Source: Nectonema munidae (lineage: Eukaryota; Nematomorpha; Nectonematoida; Nectonematidae). From it: a stretch of DNA of 64,000 nucleotides. The stretch covers positions 186,001 through 250,000 of the forward strand of contig JAUIRK010000934.1 in NCBI GenBank assembly GCA_030549495.1, written 5' to 3'. How positions within the stretch are numbered: the first letter of the stretch is position 1; each line of letters opens with the position of its first letter. Under the pieces are notes generated by a model, which was not told the origin of the DNA, did no database searches, and saw nothing but the letters and a program-made list of their open reading frames with translations. The position numbers and the translations under genes are program-made. Of the stretch, positions 47,186-58,479 are shown one piece after another.

Positions 47186-49340
47186 TTAATAGTAAAATCC
47201 CGTTTTGTGTGAAATTGGGGCATTATTTTCCGAGACCTCAATCTTTGCCTGATATATCCACATCTCTTGCTCTACTTCATTGCAAGCTTCAGTCATCACT
47301 TTTATTCCTCTTTCTACTGCCTGAGTATGATTTGTCCACTTCAGTACCACTAATGGTGTCGTCATAATGTCAGTAACCTGTAGATCTGATAAAGACGAAA
47401 TATAAGGGGGCTCAGTCTTGAGTTCTTTTGTCCAGTTAATCATGGAATAACTGTAATAATATGATTGTGCAAGCCATTTCAATTTGGGTGTCACCACTTT
47501 TCTTATGTTGATTAGAGAATGCACATCATTATTCAATTTTTTCTCTCTTTTCTTCATTATGTGCATTTTTTGGAAATTTTTCATCAAGATGAAGGGCAGA
47601 ATCTTCTTTATCACCAGTAAATCTCTCTATACATTCTTCTTTCAGGCAGTTTTCTTTTTTCTAATTTTTTTGATCATTGAAACGGCATTTTTTCTTACAT
47701 TCATATCTTCATCTGCACGCATCCCAAGAAGTAGCTGATTTGTGAGCGCAAAAAAAGCATTTCTCTGAACAGATAATTTTATTAGCATCTTTTCGTCATT
47801 ATTCAGTTGCTTCATTTATAGCAAGGACTGGAAAACGTTCTTAGGGCTGTGTGCTACATACAGATGGAACTTTATGAAAAACTACATTGGTGCACCAAAC
47901 ATTATAATTACAATAACAATTCTTTTCAATTCATAGCTACATACAACCTAAGAATTCTACTCCATAAAGTATTCCATCTTGACACACATAAAGGACCGAG
48001 CTTGATATCGGCCAAATCACCATCAACAGCACATGTAATAACTCTATTGCAAATTCTATACAAATATTTTTGATCCCAAGGCAAATCTTTCTCCAGTTCT
48101 TCAATCAGGATTGGAAAATCAGTAAAGTAGATTGCTTGGAATGCAACAACTGGCAGCTTAGATAAAGTCTCTTTTATCTGTTTTCCAATAGGACCACACC
48201 AATGCTCAGGACACTTTAATTTACCATAGAAAACTGTACGAAAAGGCAGCTCATTTCCGTGAAGCTGACAGATGAAATAATGAAGTGGACGGCCAAGTAA
48301 CACTTGAAGGTGATGAAAAGCTACCAACACATACAATTGAGTGCTGGATTAAATTCTTCTGCACTAACAATTTATGAATAGCTATGGCAATTTCTTTTCC
48401 ATGTCCAGACTCAGGCGTGACATGTGTTAGATATTAGTTTTTTCATTTCTTCTCATCACTCGAGTGACTGTCTTTTTAATACAATGACGTTACGTTTTCT
48501 AAACTTGCCTCTTCACTTTCTTGTCTTTTTAGACCGTATTTCTTTCCTTCATATCGCACTTTATGTGGACCGATAATTTGACTTTTGTCATTCTTTGTGA
48601 TTATGCCATAGTCAATTAAGGTAGCAGTAGCTATGGCAGCATAGCTACTGTTTTTTGTAGCCTGTGTGGGAGCGTTTGTTCTGTTCTGTGAGATGCTGTC
48701 TCTCATAGCTTTTGGTTTGGGTAAAAAATCTAAATCATAAACAGGGTTGTTAGGAGAAATAGCATTCCATCTTTAAGAGTATCTTCTTCACAAAGAACGA
48801 GCTGCTTGCTTAATCTTTCTTCATAAACTTTTTCTCTTGCAGTCTGTCTACATTCTTGTTACCAATGTCAACGCTTCCAATCTTCATTATTCTTTCACTT
48901 CGCTGTTCAAATAAGAACTGTGCTTCACGTTTGGGAACTTTTATATCACAATGACAGTTTAAGTGGTATCCGTCACATTTTTTTAGTTTTGCACCTCACA
49001 TCTTGACAGGAAGCTACAGGACAAAAATAAGTACATATGTCAAAAAACTCTTTCATTTCGTTTTGAAATGCAGCTTTTTTGCTTACATTTGTGCTTTTAT
49101 TAACGTGAATTCCCCTATGATACACTTTTTTCAATTTTTCCTCAAAAACTTTTTGGCTAAGTAGTGGGACCACTTTTATATCTCCAATAGCTTTTTCCCA
49201 TATCTCTAAACAATTTTGAGCAGCTATCTTTATAATCATTGAGACATCGGCAAATTTTTCATTTTCACACTTATGATGCCAGCAGTTCTTTCGCATATCG
49301 CCTTTTGAAGGAAGCTTGTCAAGTGGAAGAACACTTGAAG
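47186..49340 (-). pseudogene. Repeat-encoded arthropod protein family B, decayed copy
   Basis: Minus-strand pieces occur in order. N-terminal: LPLDKLPSKGDMRKNCWHHK, then VASCQDVRCKTKK. Then AAIATATLIDYGIITKNDKS and DKSQIIGPHKVRYEGKKYGL. Then VTPESGHGKEIA, LLGRPLHYFICQLHGNELPF, GPIGKQI, WDQKYLYRICNRV, GPLCVSRWNTLWSRILRLYV. Last: QRNAFFALTNQLLLGMRADE and HTQAVERGIKVMTEACNEVE. I recognise this order from a widespread uncharacterised arthropod family. Better-preserved members carry aspartates around the PESG block that look like an RNase-H-fold transposase; here that region is largely lost. It is broken in several places. The superfamily name is not known to me. Confidence 0.6.
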
Positions 49341-49409
49341 AACCTAACAATGCATGCTGCATTAGGGTGGTCCTTATTTTAAAAAATTTTAATTCTAACA
49401 ATCTTAACT

Positions 49410-50330
49410 TTTAAAATAGCGTTATTTTATAAAATTATCAAACAATAAAAATTTGAGAAACAAAACATAACGTTTTCAGGTAGCTCAAATCTTTTTAATT
49501 TTTAATATATATTTAAAAATTTTACTAAAATTTTCTGATTTTTTTAAATATTTTTTTTACTTTTATTTATAAAATTAACTTAGTTATGAAAACAAGATCA
49601 CAAACAAAAATGTATTTAGTTGAAACAACGAACTCTACTTTAGTTTTAGGTAAACTAAATATAAAAAAATATAAAAGTTATGATAATAAATAAGCAATCA
49701 TTGCTCTCACCACAACTGCAACAAAAACATAAGAAAAATTTGATTGGTGGATAACTACTATTTATATCAAGGTAAAATGCTGAAGACCTAAAGTTTGCCG
49801 TTCATTGCAATATCTTTCATTTAGTCAGGATAAAAACTCCTTTCTTAAAATTGTGTAGCTCTTCATAAGACTATAGTACGTGGAAGTATACATAAATCAA
49901 TACACTCTAATTGTCAAATAAGAAATTGCTACGTCTGTCTTCATACATAACTTGAAATATCTATGATACTTTTTTGTATATTTTTACAATACATTTACAC
50001 TTCTAACATTCTACTTGTGCTTTGTAATTCTCTGTTTAAATATTCTTCCGTTTATATATTATATATATCGTTCTTAGATGTATGTTTTATTTATTTTACG
50101 TTACTAATATATTTTATTTCAATTAATTACATATAGGGTTATTTCATACAAGCGGCTTTCTGGCCTTTTGAATATCCCGCAAAAAAAAAGTAAAAAAATA
50201 AAAAAATAATAATACAGCTGGCTATAAATCTTATTTATTTTATATTGTTATAAATAATAATCTTTTATTATATATATAATATTTTCCTTTATTATATTTT
50301 TTTTGCAAAATAAATCTTCTTCTTCTTCTT
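49410..50330. other. AT-rich stretch, nothing recognised
   Basis: No supported coding frame; short (TA)n runs near 50058 and 50270. Confidence 0.4.
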
Positions 50331-50339
50331 CTTCTAGTA

Positions 50340-50748
50340 CGTTGATTTCACCTCTAGAGTCTAGGTTAAAAGAGGGGCCCCATGAGTTACTATTAAAATT
50401 TTATCTTGATTACACCTTATATTTTCAATTTGTTTTCATGATGAATAAAATAAAATATGCGAAAATATATAAAAAATTGACAAATTAAAAAACTGATTTT
50501 CGATGAAATAACTTTGGTAGGTAAACTATTCCATCTTTTAATCCTTTCAATGCAAAATAATTTCGTCTGAATTTGGTTGAAAGTTCTGTATTCAGTTTGT
50601 ACTGGTGAGATCTGGATATTCTTGTCGAAAATTCAGGTAAAACGTTTCTATTGATATCCATATTACCATTTATTATATTAAATATAGATATCATTTCATT
50701 GCGAATCGTTCTGTAGTACAATGTAGGTAAATTACATATTACATACAT
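50340..50748 (-). mobile_element. 5'-truncated LINE 3' end, same type as 9219-9862
   Basis: The minus strand reads NLPTLYYRTIRNEMISIFNI, GNMDINRNVLPEFSTRISRS and FRRNYFALKGLKDGIVYLPK, then a stop. It is about half identical to the protein end at 9516-9806, so both belong to one LINE clade. It is truncated right at the CICNLP start (about 50748). The 3' UTR runs left to a (GAA)n array at 50315-50335, probably the tail. Confidence 0.7.
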
Positions 50749-51026
50749 ACACTATAGAACTTTTATACTATTTGTAAGCGTCATGCTTAATCATGTTATG
50801 TCAAATCAAGATGTTGATAAAAGCTTTAACTATATCTTTGATAATTTTCAAATATTTTCAAATTTTAATAATATTCCTATTTCCAAACACAGCTAACCCT
50901 ATTAGTGCTATTAGATTTTAAAGATTAGATTAGCTAACCCTTCACTAAAAAATTAATCGAACAAAATTGGCTGAATCATGTCCCTTCAAATTTTGTGACT
51001 TTTCCTAAAATCGCTAGCTACATCCT

Positions 51027-52040
51027 TTAAAACCATTTTCATGGTAGTTGAATGACCCCTTCATGTCCAAAACTGTCAATCAAAATAAAATATTAAAAAT
51101 TTTCAGCAAAATTTTGACATTATCTATACTTAACCTTATAACTTAGGATCTATATTATATAATACCCTGAAAATTTATACTTATATACAGTTTTGAACGC
51201 ATAACACTTAATATATTTAATTTTTTCAATAATCATGGCTACTTTTTAAAAAATGTCAATCAAAATTTTGATTGATCAGAAAAAAATATTCCTTCCAATT
51301 TTACATAAAATATATGTTTTTATACTAAATCGGCCATGCGGATTTTATTTCTGGACTCATTTTTTACATTTAGGATTTGAAAATACCAATAAGTATTAAA
51401 TTTGCGGTTTACTTCTAAAAATTGTCTCCAAAAACATCCCTTCAAATTTTACATAAAATATATGTTTTTATACTAAATCGGCCATGTGGGTTTCATTTCT
51501 GAACTTATTTTTCGCATTTAGAGGTCTTAAAATATCTGTCAGTGTTCATCAAATTTGTTGTTTACTTTTAAAAACTATCTCCAAAAATATTCTCTCTAAT
51601 TTTACATGAAATATATGTTTTTATACCAAATCAACCATGATAGTTTTATTTCTGAAATCAGTTTTTGCATTTAGAGGTTTTAAAATGTCTGAAAGTGTCA
51701 AGCAAATGTTCGATTTACATCTAATGCTTACATAAATATGAAATTTAAATACAATATATGTTTTTATGCCAATTAGAAGATGTTGGTTCATTTTTATATT
51801 CAGCTTTGGTATTTATGATTTTAAAATATCAAAAAGCTTCAATCAGATTTGCGGTTTACTTCTAAATACTGTCTTTAAAAATATTTTCAAAAAAATAAAA
51901 TATCTCTTTTAAATAAATATCTGTTTTTATACCAAATCGACTATGCTTATTTGATTTCTGTACTTCATTTTGCCTAATACGGTTAAAAAATATCTGGAAG
52001 TGGCAATTGAATAAGCAATGTATGTCTAAAAATCAGTTCT
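51027..52040. repeat. Dispersed repeat with internal ~150-bp tandem array, copy 2
   Basis: It has the same leader as copy 1 (TTGAATGACCCCTTCATGTC, GCAAAATTTTGACATTATCT). Then come about five tandem units with blocks at about 51350, 51500, 51651, 51800 and 51957, each containing ATTTCTG, TTTAG.GGTTTTAAAATAT, TTTACTTCTAAA and ATATATGTTTTTATACCAAATC. The unit is about 150 bp and the units diverge towards the right. Confidence 0.6.
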
Positions 52041-52044
52041 GTAA

Positions 52045-53055
52045 AATTTCTTCAAAAAATCGTAGTATATTAGTTATATAATAAAAATATACTTTTTTGT
52101 GTATATTTTGGCTTATAATACTTTCTTCAATCATCATGAGTATGAAATATTTATTTAAAAAAAAACAAAACGTATCATAAAATCTTTTGAAAATTAGTAT
52201 GAGAGAAGTAAGCAATCTGAAAACTAATTGATAGGAGAACGTGTGATCAAAAGAAATAATTTAAAAAAATGTATCTTGACTAAATGGAAGATCTATCATG
52301 TTAACTAGGAAGGAGTGTAATGATCTAATATTGGGTGCTTCAAAAAAGATTTTGACCGTAAAAAAGAAGTTCGTATTTTACTAATGAATAAATATTTAAA
52401 TCTATAGCTTATCATCTAGAATTACAATTATCATTTAACTAAGATTGGTAGGAAATCTGTAGGAATAGGTCAGATTTATCAAAAATGGCACAGATGCCAA
52501 TATGTGAGAATTTAGTCCCTATCAAGATATTTTTTCTTTTTGCGTGAAAGAAAGAATCTTTTAGATGAAGAAGGTGGACAACTTTTTGTAATTGAAAAAT
52601 GAACATCACGAATGATTCATCAGAAAAAAATCTTTGAGCTGAGATTGGTTGACAAATATTCAGGCCTGATAATAAAATACACGATACTGATATAAAAAAA
52701 ACCTAAGATCATCAAGAAGATTTAATCAGAATGCTTTGAAAGTGGGAAATATCTGTTTAAAATAAATCCTTAAAAAAGTTTTTTCAAATGCCCATTGAAG
52801 AAAATAAATTTCAAATGAAAAAAAGAGCTACAAAGAAAGAATCATCATAGAATGAAACTCAAAATGACATACTGTAAAGTATCGAAGATATGAAATAGAT
52901 ACTACGAGCTGATAACGAATTTGTAGCCAAAAAGATGGAGGTCCTATCGCGATACATAATTTACTGACAAATGAAATATTTTGAGTGAATTAAACATATA
53001 AAGTTTGTTTTTTAAAAAAATAATTACCAGAGAAATACTGCAAGTAGAATTTATA
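52045..53055. other. AT-rich stretch, nothing recognised
   Basis: Purine-biased sequence without an open frame or recognised repeat. Confidence 0.4.
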
Positions 53056-53059
53056 TTGA

Positions 53060-53910
53060 AGTTTATATATTTGATATTGATTTACAAGTTTAATCGATTT
53101 TTTGACAGGTTTTATTGATTTCATAACAAATGAACATCACCATTAAATTCTACATACTGAAAATGGGTATATAATATGTATAAAAAAATTTTATAAGAAT
53201 AAATATTTTAATTTTGACATGGGCTGTCATATTTTTTTTTGTCAGGTTTGACGGATTTTCATAAAAAAAAGGAATATCACCAGTAAACACAGCGTACTTG
53301 AAATGGGCATATGTGTGTAAAAAACGTTATATAATTATTCGGATAAAATGTTTCTTTTTGAGATAAATCAATTTTTTGACAGATTTGATTGATTTTTATT
53401 AAAAAAATAAATATCACCACTGAATTCAGCATTTTTAAAAATGGATATATATGTGTAAAAAACTTTATATGATTACTTAGATAAAAAGTTGTTTTTGAGA
53501 TGAGCTGTCACATTTAAATCAATTTTTTGACAGGTTTGATTGATTTTCATAAAAAATGAATATCACCATTGAATTCAGTATACTTGAAAAAGGGTATATC
53601 TGTGTAAAAAACTTTATATAATTATTTAGATAAAAAGTTTCTTTTTGAGATGAGCTGTCACATGTAAGTCAATTTTTTGACAGGTTTGATTGATTTTCAT
53701 AAAAAAAAGAATATCACCACTGAATTCAGCATACTTGAAAATAGATATATATGTGTAAAAAACCTTATATAATTATTTTAATAAAAAGTTCTCTTTTGAG
53801 ATGGGCTGTCAAATATAAATCAATTTTTTGACAGGTTTGATTGATTTTGATAAAAATGGACATCACTACTGAATTCAGTATAGTTGAAATATATATGTAA
53901 CATTAAAAAT
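53060..53910. repeat. Second tandem satellite, ~150-bp unit, about 6 copies
   Basis: The core TTTTTTGACAGGTTTGATTG recurs at about 53099, 53243, 53373, 53522, 53671 and 53822 (spacing 130-151 bp). Between cores are ATATCACCACTGAATTCAGC, ATATGTGTAAAAAACTTTAT and GAGATGAGCTGTCACAT. GCTGTCA and TGACAGG form a short inverted repeat in each unit. Sequence unrelated to the 46/51-kb satellite despite a similar length. Confidence 0.75.
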
Positions 53911-53914
53911 ATTA

Positions 53915-54715
53915 ATAAAAACTTAATAATATCTGATAAAAATAGGGGAAGGTGGCACTTTACGCCCCCCTCCCCCCAGCAATTGAGAGGATAAATTTAG
54001 CGGTACAATTAATGCAAACATTCTGCTTTAAAAAATCGTTAACTTTTTATCTTATTTACTCAGCCTACTATTTCTATGATCTCTAATCAATTCAAATATT
54101 CAGAGAAATATCGATCTTTTCAAATTTTAAGTAGAAAATGTGCTTTTTATTGGTTGATTAACAACTTTGTTCCATTTTCAAGATTTATCGTTAGCTTAAA
54201 TTTTTTCCCTTTCCTTATTATATTCTTTACCTGGGCGTTTTGGCAACCAGGACGGTTATGGGGTTTTACTCCAATTTTTAAAAAGATTTTCTTTTTTAAT
54301 AAAGCTTTGCATATCAAAGTCCTTTTAAGAATGTTTTTGTTCAGTTTGATATGTTTCCATGTTTTTTATACGAAAAAAATCAAAAAACTTATTTTAGAAT
54401 TAACGCCATCTATAATAAAAAAGAGTTTGTTTTAGTTAACGTCATCTATAATAAAAATAAAAATTGCATTCGAACTTCCATAACGTTTACCTTATTAGAT
54501 ATACATATCTATGAAAAAATTTTAAATTCATCTATTATATTATTTGTTAAATTATTTCAACAAACGCTACTTCATATGCAAAAAGGCATATTAATCATAG
54601 ATTAATATTTAGTTTTTTTCAAATATATAAAAAAAAATGAACTAACATTTATTCAACTATTATAAAAATACAACACACGAGTATTATAATAAAAAATTCG
54701 TAAATATTTACAATT
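53915..54715. other. AT-rich stretch, nothing recognised
   Basis: Includes a C-rich patch near 53965-53980 and low-complexity phenylalanine/lysine-rich frames that are not convincing proteins. Confidence 0.4.
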
Positions 54716-54719
54716 ATTA

Positions 54720-56435
54720 TGTGTTTCTGCACTTTTTACACATAAATAAAGTATGGCTTTTACAAATGAATTTTCACATACACTGATTTTCGTGTTCCCC
54801 TTTTTCTTGGCCTACAATCAATAAAAGAACAATATCCTCGTCGAACTGATGTAGTTGGGTTCTCGTCAACATCAAAAAACCGTAAAAAGATAATAAGTTT
54901 CTGGTAGATAAGCGAGTAAATGAACTTTGACTTCTAATCAACATGATTTTTCAGCTAAAAGTAGAGAAAGGTGTTTTATAAAGCATTTTCTTCCTCCTCT
55001 TGAAACTGACGGGTATGCATCTGAATCATTAGCTCTCATAATTACCCGTATTATTAACTGAATATCAAGAAAATTTGTAAAAATTGCAACTGGAACGTCT
55101 AGAAGACTTATAACAGCTGTAATTTCTTGCCATTCTGTTAAAAACATCCACTCCAGATTTAAACCTATTATAATCTAGAATAGTTTGAGGTTTTTTCTGG
55201 GCCCAAAAGTATCTATTTGTGATAGATGTTGACTAGATAACACATAGACTGGTTTGAAGTTTTTTTTAGAATGTTTTTCCGGTATATAAACTGTTAACGA
55301 AGAGGTTTCTGAATATAAAAATCTACTCTCACAATCATTCAAACCCAGACCTTTTAAATGCGTGGAGGACTACATGATGAACCTTCTATTACTTCTTACC
55401 GTACCACAGATTGTATAGTTTTGATTTTTAGCCCAATTACACAAATCCTGGGACATAAAAAACCTATCTGCATAAATACCAATACCGGTGGTAAGCAAGA
55501 AATATTTACCAATCTTTTTACTATATTATTGGGTTTAAAATGATCGCTGTCGTCTAAACCACTTTCATAAATTTCGCTACAAAAAAAAAAAAATGAGAGT
55601 CAACACAGTGATAAATTTTCATACCATATCGACCTGGTTGGATGGGTCGTATACTTTTATAGGTGACCTGCTCTATACTTGACGAGCTGCTCGTCAATTG
55701 TAACGCAATTAGATGGTGACCAATATTTATGAAAGTTTTCGAGGAAAAAATTTTGTAAGTATCTTATCGGGCTAATTTATCTAAACTATTTCTTGTAGTT
55801 CTTGAATCAAATCTTATAAAGGTACGAATAAGAATGAATACGTCTCTACTGATTGAGCTTTTAAAAAGGGGTTCCATACTTTTCAGAAAAAAGATGTTTG
55901 ACATCAATCTGCTGATCTTTAGACTGCCCAATGTAAAGAATACAGGCTAAGTATGCTAGCAAATGTTCCATTGAAAACCTTTCATATAAACTTTTGAGGT
56001 TCTCCAACAAACAATTAGGACTTCTACAAAAAAACATTTAACTAAATAATGTTTTCTAATAGAAAATTACTTGTAGTTTTCTTCCATTCTTTCTTTGTGC
56101 AGACAAAAATATGGTTCAAAAGAGATTCAGTGAAAAAAGATTAAAAATTTTCAAAGGATCTTTCAAATTTTTTGCCGTATCTTTTGGACCTGGTCTACTT
56201 GAGATGATATTAGTTGATGATCTTCTTCCAGAAATCTCTCTCGGTTCCCAAAAAATTGGGTTCCATCTGGTGCTACAAGGGACACATCTTCGCAAAGAGC
56301 GTTTCTTCATCGCTTGAATCTGTTTGCCCTTCGCTATCAACTGAATTTTGAATTTCATATTCACTATTTGAAAAAACGTCAGAACCAGAGGTTTCTCCTT
56401 CATCACTACTTGTATAAAAACTTGAGGAGCTCATA
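54720..56435 (-). pseudogene. piggyBac transposase relic
   Basis: The minus strand begins MSSSSFYTSSDEGETSGSDV, an acidic N-terminus, then TRWNPIFWEPREISG. Next come MEHLLAYLACILYIGQSKDQ and SPIKVYDPSNQVDMV (the KPikyGiK region), then IYADRFFMSQDLCNWAKNQN followed by GTVRSNRR (family: DnfytS..La..L......GTvR.NRk). The end is CSFIDCRPRKRGTRKSV, a decayed C-terminal cysteine-rich zinc finger. Domain order and span match a nearly full-length piggyBac transposase of about 550 residues. Many stops and frameshifts show it is long dead. I did not find clear CCC...TTAA ends. Confidence 0.75.
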
Positions 56436-56879
56436 ATAAAATTTTGGAAGTAACTTAGGAAATCCAAATGAAGATTGTCAAGAAATGGAAGAATTATTAC
56501 ACATACACAAATAAAGCAAGAGAGAGAGTTTTATGTAATCTATACGCGATTCTTCACTATTCATTCATGCCAAGGAATTATTTACCAAATGTGGTGAGAA
56601 AAAGATAACAAATGATAGACAATTATATATGGTTCGTGTAGTCAATGGAACAATTGAGGTCACTCTAGCCGCATGCGTATTCTCGATAAAAAAATCAATA
56701 TCAAGTAAGAGTTCTTTGTGTTTGAAATCATATTTTGATTTATTTCTGCGTTGTATGATGTGTCTTTTATTACCCAGATAATACCATGACACAAATTCAA
56801 TAAGGAGTCCATTCTCTTCATTTTTTTATTCAAGTACGCAACCATGCGCTGTTCAACAAATCGATCTAAAAAGCTTATC

Positions 56880-57190
56880 TAATTTTTTTAATCTTTTTAC
56901 TTTTTATAAAATATTTTGCACTGTAGAAAAATAAATTTATAAAAAAAAGTTTTGAATAGTGATCAATATAATTTTTTCACAAAACTACATAATCATACGT
57001 TTGTTTGTTTTGTTACTTCTTTTTTCTTTGTAAATAAAAAAAATATTATAGTTCTTCTTTTAATTTTTTATATATAATATTTTGCACTATGGAAAACAAA
57101 TTTATGAAAAAAAGTTTTGAATATTGAACAATATAGTTTTTTTCACAAAACTACATATTCGTACGCTTGTTTGTTTTGTTATTAGCTAAT
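56880..57190. repeat. Tandem duplication, ~173-bp unit, two copies
   Basis: TAAAATATTTTGCACTGTAG, AAAAAAGTTTTGAATAGTGA and TTTTTCACAAAACTACATAA are repeated about 173 bp later as ATAATATTTTGCACTATGGA, AAAAAAGTTTTGAATATTGA and TTTTTCACAAAACTACATAT. Both copies end near TTTGTTTGTTTTGTTA. Confidence 0.7.
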
Positions 57191-58475
57191 AATGAAAGAC
57201 TTGCTATAATACCCAAAGCGAAGGAAATAATAGAAACATGATTTTCGAACGTCATGTGTTTCAAAAATAATCCTCAGAAAAAAATTCTAAATTTGAAATC
57301 CACTTCAAATTTATATTTTTATAACTTGTTTAAGGTTACAACTTAAGTTTTTCATAAAAACATATTAATTTTAGATGGCGTTAAATTTAAATTTCGTATA
57401 AATTACTATAAATATTTTTTCATGTGGTGAAAATTTTATATTTATTTTTATCTTTAAAACCCATTAAAAAAAAATAAAATACCACCACGTTAGCATATCG
57501 ACTAGCTATATTTTTCTATCAGAAAAAGAGATTTTAAATATTTGCTAGCCAAAAAAAGCCCTACTCCGTCCTTCTAAGGTTAAATTATTAATTTTTCAAT
57601 CACCATTTGGCACCATTTTTAAATTTCGACACCTTATTAACCAATTTTTAATACCTATAATAATTTTTTTCACTTTCTTTATATTAAGACTCCTTTTTAT
57701 ATTTATATTTATATCCAATGATTAATAATACAACAGAGATTTTTATATGTTGATTAATTGAGTGAGCAGCACTAGAAAGAAAGAAAGAGAGAATGAATGA
57801 ATGAAAGAAGAATGAATGAATGAAATTTGTTTTACAAATAAAGAGAGAGAACAAAACTCATGAAATTGTAATAACTTGGAAAAATAATAGAAAATGCAAT
57901 TTATATTAAAAAAAAAATTATTTCTTGATAAATGCAGATTAATGATGAAAAGACATGAGCCGCTTTCATGATCAACCTTGAAACATTTCATATAAAGTTG
58001 ATAAGCTTAAAATTAAGTTTATATATATGTGGCGTAATGCATGGGAGATGTGAAAATAGAAATGTGAAGTTAGGATTCGTAAGGAACAAACACTAAGTTG
58101 GAAAAAAATATAATCCCTTCAAATCAAAAAAGAGAGGCGTGAAGCAAACAGATACTATAAAAAAAATTTATTAAATGCCATAGTTGAACACACTTATCCA
58201 AAATTAAAAATAGTTTTTTAAATGACTTTGTGTTAGCAAATATCTAATTTTTAGATAAAAAAAATTAAATGAATACTACCTATCTAACTACACCGATAAA
58301 AGAAGGATAAACGAAAAAATCTGGGTTATTTCTCAAGTTATAAAAATGTATTTTACTCTCTAAAAGAAGTTTTGCTATTTTTTTATTAATGCTTTATTTT
58401 CTATTTCTTATAAAACAGTTATCACGAAATACACAAGATACGATAGTGAAATCCTGATTGACATTTTCTTTGTTT
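57190..58475. other. AT-rich stretch with (GAAA)/(GAAT) microsatellite
   Basis: Simple repeats at 57775-57825 create the open frames in this area. No gene recognised. Confidence 0.5.
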
Positions 58476-58479
58476 CTTT

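Noticed and set aside
54076-54605. 119- and 84-codon plus-strand frames
   Set aside because: Phenylalanine/lysine-rich translations typical of AT-rich noncoding DNA.
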